Source: Oscillospiraceae bacterium (GTDB lineage Bacteria > Bacillota > Clostridia > Oscillospirales > CAG-272). From it: 64,000 nt of DNA. The position numbers were made by a program, and so were the translations under genes. Shown here piece by piece: positions 1-8,626 of this stretch; the first letter of the stretch is position 1, and each line of letters begins with the position of its first letter. Under the pieces are notes generated by a model. The model did not search any database, was not told the DNA's origin, and saw nothing but the letters and a program-made list of their open reading frames with translations. The stretch lies in NCBI GenBank assembly GCA_015063305.1, contig SVUJ01000001.1:24262-88261 (forward strand), given 5' to 3'.

Positions 1-404
1 TCTCCCATAGGGAGAGCCTATAATATAGCAAAATCTCACCATCGGGGCGGGATTAACAATTAAGGTGAATGAAAATAAGCCTCTCCCCTTGGGAGAGGTG
101 GCACGACGAAGGAGTGACGGAGAGGGTGAATATTTTCAAATGCCCTCTCACCCGCTATCGCGGGAGCTCTCCCATAGGGAGAGCCTATAATATAGCAAAA
201 TCTCACCATCGGGGCGGGATTAACAATTAAGGTGAATGAAAATAAGCCTCTCCCCTTGGGAGAGGTGGCACGACGAAGGAGTGACGGAGAGGGTAAATAT
301 TTTCAAATGCCCTCTCACCCGCTATCGCGGGAGCTCTCCCATAGGGAGAGCCTATAACAAACAAAATCTCACCATCGGGGCGGGATAAACGATTAAGGCG
401 AATT
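1..404. repeat. Tandem 167-bp repeat, about 2.4 copies
   Basis: The string tctcccatagggagagcc recurs at 1, 168 and 335, giving an exact period of 167 bp. Copies 1 and 2 differ by about one base (agggtgaat versus agggtaaat); the third is partial and diverges near 350-404. Each unit holds a palindromic intergenic element of the family seen again at 55759-55865, plus a caccatcggggcgggatt piece. The array probably continues to the left of the window. No credible coding sequence is present. Confidence 0.9.
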
Positions 405-449
405 GCTCCGAAGCTTGGCTGTCGGGGCCTCCCAGCTGTCCGCAAAAAA

Positions 450-661
450 GGCTCCCTCCGGGAGGTAGCGAAGCGGCGCGAGCGCAATGAATGACACCAC
501 AGTGCGGTGTCAGAACGCGAGCGTGACCGAACCGAAGTGAGACGCTCCCGACGAAGTCGGGTGAGGGAGAGAGCGTTACAATAACACTAAACTAATTTTA
601 ATATACCGCACTCTCCTTCCGTCACGGCTTGCGCCGTGCCACCTTCCTCCCGAAGGAAGGC
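450..661. repeat. Palindromic intergenic element (family C, long form)
   Basis: The element runs from ggctccctccgggagg to cctcccgaaggaaggc and carries the internal block gcgttacaataacactaaac that is shared with 3948-4078 and, in reverse, with 23908-24038, 24475-24681 and 27522-27652. This copy has an extra roughly 80-bp segment with several small hairpins, also present in 24475-24681. The ORF track extends the cca reading frame back into this element, but that extension is not coding. Confidence 0.8.
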
Positions 662-698
662 TATAAAGCAAAATATTACCATCGTGTCGCCCCGCTTA

Positions 699-727
699 TT
701 GACACTACAGAACAAAAATGTTATAAT
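699..727 (+). promoter_or_regulatory. Sigma-A-type promoter of cca
   Basis: TTGACA (699-704), a 17-bp spacer and TATAAT (722-727) give a consensus housekeeping promoter that ends 28 bp before the chosen cca start. It lies just past a repeat element, so the repeat does not supply it. Confidence 0.85.
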
Positions 728-755
728 TACACTACAAGGAACAGGGGGTGAGAAA

Positions 756-1943
756 ATGAGGTATCCCGAATACGTGGCGCGTGTCATAGACAGGCTTGAG
801 AGCCTCGGTCACGAGGCTTATATCGTGGGCGGAAGCGTGCGCGATTTTATTATAGACCGCACACCGGGCGATTTTGACGTCACCACGTCAGCTCTGCCCG
901 AGCAGACACTTGAGGCTTTCGCCGACTACAGGACTATCCCCACAGGGCTCAAGCACGGCACGGTCACTGTGCTGAGTGAGGGACACCCCATAGAGGTAAC
1001 CACCTTCCGCATTGACGGAGAATACCGCGATGCAAGACACCCCGACGAGGTGATATTCACCGACAGCATCACAGAGGACCTTTCGCGCAGGGATTTCACC
1101 GTCAACGCGATGGCGTTTTCCGAGCGGCGCGGACTTATTGACCCCTTCGGTGGCAGGGACGACATAGCGGCGAGGATCATACGCGCCGTAGGCGAACCGA
1201 AAAAGCGCTTTTCCGAGGACGCGCTGAGAATAATGAGGGCGTTCAGATTTGCTTCTCAGCTCACCTTTAAGATAGATAGCGACACTCTTGCCGCCGCGAT
1301 AGAGCAGAAGTGCGGACTTGAGCGAATAGCGAGAGAGCGAATAGCCGCAGAATTTATAAAGCTCATCTGCGCCGAAGACCCCTCATACTCGCTTAAATTG
1401 ATGAGTGAATATAAGATATTTGAATATATTTTGGGCGGCTACGAGCCACAGGAGAAGGTTTTCAAGGCTCTTTGTAAATCCCCCGCCGACCCCATCGTAA
1501 GGCTTGGGATAATAATGAGCGAGTGCGAGACAGAAAAGATAAAAGAGGTTTTGGGTGGGCTCAGGCTCTCGGCGAAAATGATAAACGGAAGCTCGGTAGT
1601 GGCTAAAGAAGCGAGGTCAAGGCTTTCGGGTACTGCCGCCGACGCGAGAAGATTTATCGGGCGTTGCGGTGTTTATTCCTCAGAGGTCGCCGCGGCGGCT
1701 GACGCGCTTGGTAATCTTGACGCTGATTTTGCGCGTTACATCAAGGAGAACGGCTCGGCTGAGGTCTGCACTACCATCGGCGGTCTTGCCATAAACGGCT
1801 CACACCTCATAAAGCTCGGCTTTGACGGACGGGCTGTGGGAGCTACTCTGTCCTATCTGCTCGAGCGGGTTATCGAAGACCCCGAAAACAACACGCCCGA
1901 GCGGCTTGTCGCACTTGCAAAAGAGTTTAAAACTACAAAATAA
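756..1943 (+). CDS. cca: CCA tRNA nucleotidyltransferase / poly(A) polymerase family
   Basis: Adds or repairs the 3' CCA end of tRNAs in the cytoplasm. The nucleotidyltransferase signature GGSVRD is at residues 25-30, the metal-binding DFD at 39-41, followed by the class II motifs RRDFTVNAMAF and ALRIMRAFRFASQL, and a helical tRNA-binding C-terminus. The ORF track starts at 636, but the ATG at 756 is chosen: it follows the Shine-Dalgarno agggggtg, lies downstream of a consensus promoter, and the 40 extra codons are repeat DNA. The protein is then 395 aa, slightly short for the family. ruvX follows after 18 bp, so the two are probably cotranscribed. Whether it makes the whole CCA or only part cannot be told from sequence here. 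Confidence 0.93.
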   Translation: MRYPEYVARVIDRLESLGHEAYIVGGSVRDFIIDRTPGDFDVTTSALPEQTLEAFADYRTIPTGLKHGTVTVLSEGHPIEVTTFRIDGEYRDARHPDEVIFTDSITEDLSRRDFTVNAMAFSERRGLIDPFGGRDDIAARIIRAVGEPKKRFSEDALRIMRAFRFASQLTFKIDSDTLAAAIEQKCGLERIARERIAAEFIKLICAEDPSYSLKLMSEYKIFEYILGGYEPQEKVFKALCKSPADPIVRLGIIMSECETEKIKEVLGGLRLSAKMINGSSVVAKEARSRLSGTAADARRFIGRCGVYSSEVAAAADALGNLDADFARYIKENGSAEVCTTIGGLAINGSHLIKLGFDGRAVGATLSYLLERVIEDPENNTPERLVALAKEFKTTK

Positions 1944-1961
1944 ACGGAGATATAAACTGAA

Positions 1962-2402
1962 ATGGAAAGAATAAAAAACACTGTGGGAAAGATACTTTCG
2001 GTCGATTTCGGTGACGTGAGGACGGGTCTTGCGGTATCCGACCCTTCTCGTTTTCTTGCCTCGGGAATAGGATACATAAGCCCAGGGGGAATAGAGAAGA
2101 CGGCTGATGCCGTGAGCGAGATCGCCCGCGAGCAGTCGGTGTCGGCGATAGTGGTCGGTCTGCCCAAGAATATGGACGGAAGCGAGGGAGCGAGGGCTGA
2201 CAGGTGCAAAAAATTTGCGCGTATGCTTGAGGAGAGGACGGCTCTGCCCGTTGCTATGTTCGACGAGAGAATGACAACTATGACCGCTTCAAGGTATCTT
2301 AACGAGACCAACACGCGCGGCAAGAAGAGAAAGCAGGTGATCGACACGCTTTCGGCGCAGATAATCCTGCAAAACTGCCTTGACAGGCTGAAAAATATGT
2401 GA
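1962..2402 (+). CDS. ruvX: RuvX/YqgF family nuclease (pre-16S rRNA processing)
   Basis: 146 aa, the normal length for YqgF. The RNase H-like fold is shown by VDFGDVRTGLAVSD near the N-terminus (catalytic Asp about residue 15), VVGLPKNMDGS in the middle and MFDERMTT later. The family was first called a putative Holliday-junction resolvase and is now linked to 5' maturation of 16S rRNA. It starts at ATG 1962 after cggaga. It is followed after 34 bp by a small Cys-rich gene, as is common in Clostridia, and lies in one transcription unit with cca. Confidence 0.92.
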   Translation: MERIKNTVGKILSVDFGDVRTGLAVSDPSRFLASGIGYISPGGIEKTADAVSEIAREQSVSAIVVGLPKNMDGSEGARADRCKKFARMLEERTALPVAMFDERMTTMTASRYLNETNTRGKKRKQVIDTLSAQIILQNCLDRLKNM

Positions 2403-2436
2403 AAAACTATAACTCGGGAAAGGAGCGGGGCATACT

Positions 2437-2634
2437 ATGGATACTAAGAAGAAAAATTATGGGTCGAATTGCGAAAGCTGTGTCTTTTACGACTACGACG
2501 AGGACCTTGAAGCCAACGTATGCACGGTAAATCTTGATCAGGACGAGATGAGCAGCTTTATCTCGGGAAGGACGAGGAGCTGTCCCTATTACCGTTTCTA
2601 CGATGAATACAAGAGCATACATAAGCAGATATAA
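2437..2634 (+). CDS. Small conserved Cys-rich protein (DUF6472-like)
   Basis: 65 aa, acidic, with four cysteines in the pattern CESC, a single C in the middle and CPYYR near the end, suggesting a small metal-binding fold. The run NLDQDEMSSF resembles the short Clostridia proteins grouped as DUF6472; that assignment is from memory and less sure than the gene call. It has a good Shine-Dalgarno (aaaggagcg), sits between ruvX and the Mbeg1-like gene with gaps of 34 and 14 bp, and so belongs to the same operon. Function unknown. Confidence 0.85.
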   Translation: MDTKKKNYGSNCESCVFYDYDEDLEANVCTVNLDQDEMSSFISGRTRSCPYYRFYDEYKSIHKQI

Positions 2635-2648
2635 GGCGGTGAGATGGT

Positions 2649-3731
2649 ATGGCAAACCTTTTTGATTATCTTGACTGGCGCGGAGATATAACATTTTCCG
2701 AGGTGGGGCTGAATGAGATAGACAGTCTTATACTCTCATCTCTGTGCTACGTTGATTTTGAGAATATAGTTCCGCCCGACCACGCGGGGCGGTCTATTGC
2801 GCTGGTAACGGCGGCAAAGCAGTATCTGCACGCCCACAAGGGCGAGCCCGCTTATCTTGGAGCGATAGTTCCGCCGCAGATAGTAACTCTGCTCGCGATG
2901 GCGTCAAAGACCAAGAGATTTGGAAATATAAGGCTCACGGGCTATGTAAATCGGGTAGATGCCGAAACTCAGCTTCAGTTCTCGGCGCTGACCTATCTGC
3001 TCGGTGACGGAAATATATACGTGGCGTTCAGGGGTACTGACGACACGCTGGTGGGCTGGAAGGAAAATTTCAATATGAGCTTTATGAGCACCGTTCCCGC
3101 GCAGTCTGAGGCGCTCAAATACCTTACAGACACGGCGGGAGTGCTTGGGGGCGGTATTTATGTTGGCGGACACAGCAAGGGCGGAAATCTTGCGGTATTT
3201 GCGAGTGTGAGATGCTCGGGGGAGATAAAGCAGAGGATAGTGACGACCTATAACAACGACGGTCCGGGATTTAGCGATGGATTTATCAAGGAAGCGGATT
3301 ATCTGAGCGTAAGAGAGAAGATAAAGACCTTTTTGCCCGAATCCTCGGTGGTTGGAATGTTGCTTGAGCACGAGGAAAATTATACAGTCATAAAGAGCAC
3401 TCAAACGGGGCTTTTGCAGCACGATCCATTTTCCTGGTCTGTGCTTGGCTCAAAATTTATATATCTGAACTCAATAAGCGCCGAAAGCCTGAGGATAAAT
3501 AAGGCTGTCAAGGGCTGGCTAAGAGAGATGGATATGTCGCAAAGAGAGGAGTTTGTTGACGCGGTGTACGAAACTCTGTCGGCATCGGGCGCTTCAACCC
3601 TGACCGATATTTCAACCGATAAGATAAAGCTTCTCAAAGCCTGGGGCAACCTCTCTGACGAAAATAAGACCTTGGTCCTCAACAGCATAAAGCTCCTCGT
3701 AAAGGAAAATATGAAGGCAAAAAAGAAATAG
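2649..3731 (+). CDS. Mbeg1-like (DUF2974) alpha/beta-hydrolase
   Basis: 360 aa. The sequence VAFRGTDDTLVGWKE followed by GGHSKGGNLAVFAS is the oxyanion and nucleophile-elbow signature of a lipase-like alpha/beta hydrolase, with Ser in GHSKG as the likely nucleophile. It matches the Mbeg1-like/DUF2974 family found in Firmicutes, whose substrate is unknown. No signal peptide is visible, so it is probably cytosolic. It is the last gene of the cca transcription unit and is followed within 10 bp by a family A hairpin. Confidence 0.88.
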   Translation: MANLFDYLDWRGDITFSEVGLNEIDSLILSSLCYVDFENIVPPDHAGRSIALVTAAKQYLHAHKGEPAYLGAIVPPQIVTLLAMASKTKRFGNIRLTGYVNRVDAETQLQFSALTYLLGDGNIYVAFRGTDDTLVGWKENFNMSFMSTVPAQSEALKYLTDTAGVLGGGIYVGGHSKGGNLAVFASVRCSGEIKQRIVTTYNNDGPGFSDGFIKEADYLSVREKIKTFLPESSVVGMLLEHEENYTVIKSTQTGLLQHDPFSWSVLGSKFIYLNSISAESLRINKAVKGWLREMDMSQREEFVDAVYETLSASGASTLTDISTDKIKLLKAWGNLSDENKTLVLNSIKLLVKENMKAKKK

Positions 3732-3741
3732 TGATTGGCAA

Positions 3742-3809
3742 GGGGACACCTTTTAAGGAAAGGTGTCCCCTTAAACCCCTTCCAAACCTTTTTACACTAT
3801 TTTTTACTA
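3742..3809 (+). terminator. Family A terminator-like hairpin with tail
   Basis: GGGGACACCTTT (3742-3753) pairs with AAAGGTGTCCCC (3759-3770), followed by the family tail ttccaaacctttttacac and a T-rich run. This is the first of 12 such elements in the window, each directly after the final gene of a unit and in its orientation. Confidence 0.85.
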
Positions 3810-4158
3810 CAGACGGTTTGTCTTGCTAAATGGTGCGGACCGGCGTCCTCGACGGTCCTTAAAACAAACAAATAAGCAAAACATAAAATAGAAAACCCAA
3901 TTTCACCCACAAACCGTAGGGGCGATTCACGAATCGTCCGAAAAAAAGGCTCCCTCCGGGAGGGAGCTGTCGCCGTAGGCGACTGAGGGAGAGCGCGTTA
4001 CAATAACACTAAACTAATTTTAATATACCGCACTCTCCTTCCACCGCTATGCGGTCCCCCTTCCTCCCGGAGGAAGGCTATAAAGCAAAACCTCACCATA
4101 AGACGAAGCGTCACCTGTAAATTTTCTGTTAAATGTCGTACTTAATTTTTAGAATCTG
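3810..4158. repeat. Repeat-filled gap upstream of dnaA
   Basis: Holds the actacagacggtttgtcttgct segment that often follows family A, one arm of a family B palindrome, a small palindrome ggggcgattcacgaatcgtcc (about 3920-3940), and a family C element at 3948-4078 (ggctccctccgggagg to cctcccggaggaaggc). No rpmH, tRNA or other gene is seen. Confidence 0.75.
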
Positions 4159-4187
4159 TTGTAAAATATAATATTATATGTTATAAT
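4159..4187 (+). promoter_or_regulatory. Probable dnaA promoter
   Basis: TTGTAA (4159-4164), a 17-bp spacer and TATAAT (4182-4187), in a very AT-rich stretch 58 bp before the chosen dnaA start. The -35 is one or two bases off consensus. Confidence 0.7.
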
Positions 4188-4244
4188 ATATATTATATTA
4201 TATATATGCGCGAAATTTTTAAAAAAACGGAGGTTAAACGTTAT

Positions 4245-5633
4245 ATGCCTTACCTCAACGAAATATATGACATCTGGGAGATGGTCAAACGCTCTTTTAA
4301 CGATAACGAAAAAATGCCCGAGTCGGTAACCGAGCTCTGGTTTGGAGAGCTTGAAATAATCTCCTTTGAAAATTGCGAGATAGTTTTTTCAACCAATTCC
4401 GACTTCAAACAAAAAATAATAAAAGAAAACTACCTCTCCAAAATAGACGAAAAGTTTTCGGGATTTCTTGGGTTTGACGTAAAATCAAGTATCGTATTCA
4501 ACGGCACTCCCACAGATGCTCAGCAGATAACAAAACAGTTTATGGGCAAAAGTCAGCAAAAAAAGGCTGAAGAAAAGACTGAGAGCGAGATAAAGATAGA
4601 CCCTCAATTTTATAACAACTATAATTTTGAGTATACCTTTGACAGCTTTATAGTCGGAAACTCAAATAAATTTGCCCACGCGGCGTGTCTTGCGGTTGCC
4701 GAGCGACCCGCAAGAGACTATAACCCCTTGTTCATCTACGGCCCGAGCGGTCTTGGAAAGACACACCTTATGAGCGCGGTGGTAAACGAGATAAAGCGCA
4801 AAAAGGCTGACCTTAAGGTGGTTTACATAAAGGGTGAGGATTTTACCAACCAGCTTATCGAAAGCCTTGCAAAGCAGGAGATGCACATTTTCCGCGAGAA
4901 ATACAGAAACTGCGATATTCTGCTTATAGACGATATTCAGTTCATAGCGGGTAAAAACTCAACTCAGGAAGAATTTTTCCACACATTCAACGCTCTTTAC
5001 GAGGACCATAAGCAGATAATCCTTTCGTCAGACCGTCCGCCCAAGGACATACAGACGCTTGAGGAAAGACTTAAAACGAGATTTGAGTGGGGACTTATAG
5101 CCGACATTCAGCCCCCGGATCTTGAACTCAGAATTGCGATAATAAAGAAAAAGGCAGAGCAGATATCTATCGAGCTTTCCGACGAGGTGCTTAATTTTAT
5201 TGCCGAAAATCTCCGCTCTAACATAAGGCAGATAGAGGGAGCGGTGAAAAAGCTCAGAGCGCTCAGCTTTATAAACGGAAATCAGATAACGATAGAGGTG
5301 GCTAAGGGCTGTCTTTCCGAGCTTCTCGGCGGCGCTGAGCCTGTGAACGTTACTGTCGACAAGATCTTCACGGCGGTATATAAAAAATACGGCATCAAGA
5401 AAGAGGACGTTATCGGTCAGAAGAGAAATAAAGAGATAGCCAATGCAAGGCACATCTGCATTTATCTGATAAGAACGATAACCGAGATGTCCTATCCGAA
5501 CATCGGAAAGATATTCAACAGAGACCACACGACCATACTTGCAAGTATAGACAAGATACAGAAAAAGGTCTATATGGATCCCGTGTTCAATATCGAAATG
5601 ATGGAGGTCACAAAAGAAGTAACAGGGGTTTAG
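4245..5633 (+). CDS. dnaA: Chromosomal replication initiator DnaA
   Basis: Binds DnaA boxes at oriC and opens the duplex. All four domains are visible: helical N-terminal domain I, a linker with a charged run around residues 100-120, the AAA+ core with Walker A GPSGLGKTH (about residue 166) and Walker B LLIDDIQF, and the C-terminal DNA-binding domain with the family signature around NRDHTTILAS. The ORF track starts at 4206; ATG 4245 is preferred because GGAGG lies 11 bp before it and the protein then begins MPYLNEIYDIW like other DnaA proteins (462 aa). The likely origin follows downstream. Confidence 0.97.
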   Translation: MPYLNEIYDIWEMVKRSFNDNEKMPESVTELWFGELEIISFENCEIVFSTNSDFKQKIIKENYLSKIDEKFSGFLGFDVKSSIVFNGTPTDAQQITKQFMGKSQQKKAEEKTESEIKIDPQFYNNYNFEYTFDSFIVGNSNKFAHAACLAVAERPARDYNPLFIYGPSGLGKTHLMSAVVNEIKRKKADLKVVYIKGEDFTNQLIESLAKQEMHIFREKYRNCDILLIDDIQFIAGKNSTQEEFFHTFNALYEDHKQIILSSDRPPKDIQTLEERLKTRFEWGLIADIQPPDLELRIAIIKKKAEQISIELSDEVLNFIAENLRSNIRQIEGAVKKLRALSFINGNQITIEVAKGCLSELLGGAEPVNVTVDKIFTAVYKKYGIKKEDVIGQKRNKEIANARHICIYLIRTITEMSYPNIGKIFNRDHTTILASIDKIQKKVYMDPVFNIEMMEVTKEVTGV

Positions 5634-6069
5634 GCAGATATCAAACGGTTTTCCATAGCTTTTCAACAGGTATGGAAAAGCTGTTGAAAACTGTGTAGGA
5701 TAAATTTTACTTCTTTGTATTTTCAAGCCCCCGGGGCTTGTTGAAAGTTAAATAACAGCCTGTTTAAAACTCGAATTTTAAGTGTAGCTTTTGAGTTTTC
5801 AGATAAAACGTCAACTATAAAGGCTGTTGATAACTTTTACAAAAAACCGATTTTCGTAAAAATTCCGATATATGTGATATTTTTAAAAAAACGGATCAGT
5901 TTTCCACATTTTATAAAACTTTTTTGGGCGGGTTTTACCTATAGTTTCAACTAAAAAAATATGTCGAAAAGCAAGGAATATCAAGCCGTGTGGGAGTTTT
6001 AAACAGTTTCCACAGCCCTTATTATTACTGTTACTTATTTATTATTTATTTTATTATTTTCTTTTTTAC
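5634..6069. other. Candidate replication origin (oriC) between dnaA and dnaN
   Basis: A 436-bp gap with several DnaA-box-like nonamers: TGTTGATAA (5825-5833, reverse of TTATCAACA), TTTTCCACA (5900-5908), GTTTCCACA (6006-6014), and weaker TTTTCAACA (5660-5668) and its inverted partner near 5682-5690. The last two form part of an inverted repeat around agcttttcaacag. A strongly AT-rich stretch at about 6018-6066 (tatttattatttattttatt) is a good unwinding-element candidate. Position next to dnaA and dnaN fits Firmicutes origins. No box is a perfect TTATCCACA, so the call rests on clustering and context. Confidence 0.75.
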
Positions 6070-6082
6070 GGAGGATGAAAGA

Positions 6083-7237
6083 ATGAAGGTCATTTTCAAA
6101 AAGTCTGTTGTTACCTCAGCGGTCGCTCCGCTTATGTGCGCGGTATCGGGCAAGTCTGTGCTCTCTACCATAGAAGGAATACTTATAGAGGCAAGAATAC
6201 CCGACACCTGTGTTCTCACCACTTATGACCTTGAAAAGGGAGTAAGAACCACTATCGAGGCAAAGGTCATCGAAGAGGGTAAGTTTATAATCAACGCTCA
6301 AAAATTCAACCAGACGCTCAAGGTAATGGACGGAGACGAGATAACCCTTACCGTTGACGATAAGATGTCTGCTTGTATCAGCTGCGGAAAGTCCTCTCAC
6401 AGAATGATAGCTCTTGCGGGCGATGATTTTCCCGCTATTCCCGAGCTCACAAGTGACAGAAGCTTTGTTATAAATCAGGCTGTGCTCAAGAAGATGATAG
6501 GTCAGGTCACATTCGCTATGGCAGTCAACGACCAGAGAGCGGTGCTTAACGGCTGCTTTATGAAGATATCCGACGATTCTATCCTGACTGTTGCCTGTGA
6601 CGGATTTAAGGGAGCTAAGTGTATAAGAAAAACAGAGCTTCAGAATAAGAACACAAACGGAAATGAGCATCTTGACTATCAGTTTATAGTTCCCGTTAAG
6701 ACGGTGAACGAGCTTAACAAGCTGATAAGCGACGATGAAGAGGCGCTCACACAGATATACGTAACGAGAAAGCATATAGTTTTCCTTATCGGAGAGCTGA
6801 CCTTCTTCTCGCGTCTTATAGACGGCAATTATATAGACTATGAGAGAATAATCATAAAGAACCATAAGACTATCGTGGGTTTGAGCAAGCAGAGCTTTAT
6901 CTCGGCGCTTGAAAGAGCTGCGCTCGTTACCGAGGAGAGGATCGCGGGAAGCGTCAGATCCCACGTAAGACTTGAGATAAACGAGGGAATGCTCAAAATC
7001 TCGGCAACGTCTGCTTCGGGAAGCACCTATGATGAGATAGGCGTTGAGCACGAGGGACCGGATATAGTTATCGCGTTCAACAACAGATTCCTTATAGACA
7101 GCGTTCGCGCTTGTGATAGTGATAAAATAAAGATATCGCTCTCGTCGGCGCTTACAAGTATAAATATCGAGCCTTATGAAGATGAAGAGGGAAGAGAAGA
7201 GGTATTCATGATACTTCCCGTAAGAATGAAGGAATAA
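6083..7237 (+). CDS. dnaN: DNA polymerase III beta subunit (sliding clamp)
   Basis: Ring-shaped processivity clamp. The protein begins MKVIFKKSVVTSAV and ends with the family-typical MILPVRMKE; three clamp repeats fill 384 aa, the usual length. The ORF track starts at 5990, but the 31 additional residues are translated oriC DNA; ATG 6083 follows acggagg. The stop overlaps the recF start by one base (TAATG), so recF is translationally coupled. The small S4-domain gene yaaA that often lies between dnaN and recF is absent. Confidence 0.96.
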   Translation: MKVIFKKSVVTSAVAPLMCAVSGKSVLSTIEGILIEARIPDTCVLTTYDLEKGVRTTIEAKVIEEGKFIINAQKFNQTLKVMDGDEITLTVDDKMSACISCGKSSHRMIALAGDDFPAIPELTSDRSFVINQAVLKKMIGQVTFAMAVNDQRAVLNGCFMKISDDSILTVACDGFKGAKCIRKTELQNKNTNGNEHLDYQFIVPVKTVNELNKLISDDEEALTQIYVTRKHIVFLIGELTFFSRLIDGNYIDYERIIIKNHKTIVGLSKQSFISALERAALVTEERIAGSVRSHVRLEINEGMLKISATSASGSTYDEIGVEHEGPDIVIAFNNRFLIDSVRACDSDKIKISLSSALTSINIEPYEDEEGREEVFMILPVRMKE

Positions 7238-8340
7238 TGTATTGCAAAAAAATAAGAGTTCGGGATTTTCGCAATATAAAGAGTGCCGAGGTTCGCTTTA
7301 ATGAGGGTGTGAATATCCTTATCGGAGAGAACGCGCAGGGAAAGACAAATCTGCTTGAGGCTATATTTTACGCGTCTGTGGGCAAGAGCTTTCGCGAGGG
7401 ACACGCGTCCGAGATAATAAGATTCGGGTGTCCTTTTGCCGAGATAGATATTGATTTTGAGGACAGAGCGAGAGAGCAGAACATAAAGATGCAGATATTT
7501 CGCGACAGGCAGAGAAAGGTTGAAAAAAACCATCTGAAGGTAGAGAGAATGTCCGAGATAGTGGGAAGCTTCAGGGCGGTCTTGTTTGCGCCCGAGCATC
7601 TCTCGCTGATAAAGGACGGCCCTGCTATGAGGCGAAATTATCTCGATATAGCGATAAGTCGGCTCTATCCTCTGTATATGAAGACCCTGCAAAGGTATAA
7701 TTATATACTCAAGCAGAGAAATACGCTTATCAAGAGCGCTTATGCCGACAGAGAGGCGTTCGATATGACGGTGGATCTGTGGTCGGAGCAGTTAGCGCAC
7801 GAGGCGGCGGTCATATCTAAATACAGAGTTGAGTTTATAAAAAGAGTTGAGGGATACGTCAAAAAGTGCTTTTTTGATATGACGGGTGAGAGAGAGCAGA
7901 TATCGATATGCTATCTCGGGTCGTCAAAAAATGAGGCTGACGAGTATCTTGATACGGCGAAGATAAAGGAGAGATACGTGGAGCTGCTGTCGTCCTCGCA
8001 CGATAGGGAAATTTCGGCGGGAGCAACGCTTTTCGGCACTCATAAGGATGATATAGAGATAAAGCTGAACGGCAAGCAGGCAAGGCTCTATGCCTCTCAG
8101 GGACAGCAGCGCTCGCTGGCTCTGGCGCTGAAGATAGCCGAGGGAGAGATCTGTCGGGACGAGTTTGGAGATCATCCCGTGTTGCTGCTTGACGACGTTC
8201 TTTCAGAGCTTGATGCCTCGCGCAGAAAATATCTCCTTGACCGTATATCCGAAAAGCAGGTCATAATGACGAGCTGTGAGCATATAGAGAGTACGGGAGC
8301 TAAGATAATACGCGTTGAGAACGGAAAATATTTTGAATGA
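7237..8340 (+). CDS. recF: DNA replication and repair protein RecF
   Basis: SMC-like ATPase that helps load RecA at gaps. Walker A GENAQGKTN lies at about residues 30-38, the ABC-type signature region SQGQQRSLALAL near residue 287 and Walker B HPVLLLDDVLSELD near 310. 367 aa is the normal length. It overlaps dnaN by one base and is followed after 12 bp by remB. Confidence 0.95.
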   Translation: MYCKKIRVRDFRNIKSAEVRFNEGVNILIGENAQGKTNLLEAIFYASVGKSFREGHASEIIRFGCPFAEIDIDFEDRAREQNIKMQIFRDRQRKVEKNHLKVERMSEIVGSFRAVLFAPEHLSLIKDGPAMRRNYLDIAISRLYPLYMKTLQRYNYILKQRNTLIKSAYADREAFDMTVDLWSEQLAHEAAVISKYRVEFIKRVEGYVKKCFFDMTGEREQISICYLGSSKNEADEYLDTAKIKERYVELLSSSHDREISAGATLFGTHKDDIEIKLNGKQARLYASQGQQRSLALALKIAEGEICRDEFGDHPVLLLDDVLSELDASRRKYLLDRISEKQVIMTSCEHIESTGAKIIRVENGKYFE

Positions 8341-8352
8341 CGGAGATGACAG

Positions 8353-8604
8353 ATGTTTCTTCACGTCGGAAATAACAAAAATATAAGAGAAAAAGATATA
8401 ATCGGCATATTCGATATGGATAATGCCACGGTGTCGGTGATAACGAGAAAGTTTTTGGTGGAATGTCAGAGGGGCGGTAAGGTAGAAAGCGCGACCGACG
8501 AGATACCTAAATCGTTTATAGTGTACCGCGATAAGGAAAACATAAACCTCTGCTTCTCCCAGCTCTCAGTCTCCGCCCTGTGCGGAAGAGTGGGAGGATT
8601 ATAA
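8353..8604 (+). CDS. remB: RemB/YaaB-type DUF370 protein
   Basis: 83 aa, starting MFLHVGNNKNIREKDI and containing IIGIFDMDNATVS, typical for the DUF370 family. B. subtilis RemA of this family is a DNA-binding activator of matrix genes; the paralogue next to recF is usually called RemB/YaaB and is less well understood. Position directly after recF and before gyrB matches many Firmicutes. It ends the dnaN operon and is followed by a family A hairpin. Confidence 0.85.
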   Translation: MFLHVGNNKNIREKDIIGIFDMDNATVSVITRKFLVECQRGGKVESATDEIPKSFIVYRDKENINLCFSQLSVSALCGRVGGL

Positions 8605-8626
8605 GGGATGCGCAAGGGGATGCGGC

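Noticed and set aside
1-404. CRISPR array
   Set aside because: The repeat unit is 167 bp with identical internal sequence, without short repeats alternating with unique spacers and without cas genes.
1853-2347. 164-aa minus-strand ORF across the cca-ruvX junction
   Set aside because: Shadow of ruvX in another frame; ruvX has clear family motifs and a Shine-Dalgarno.
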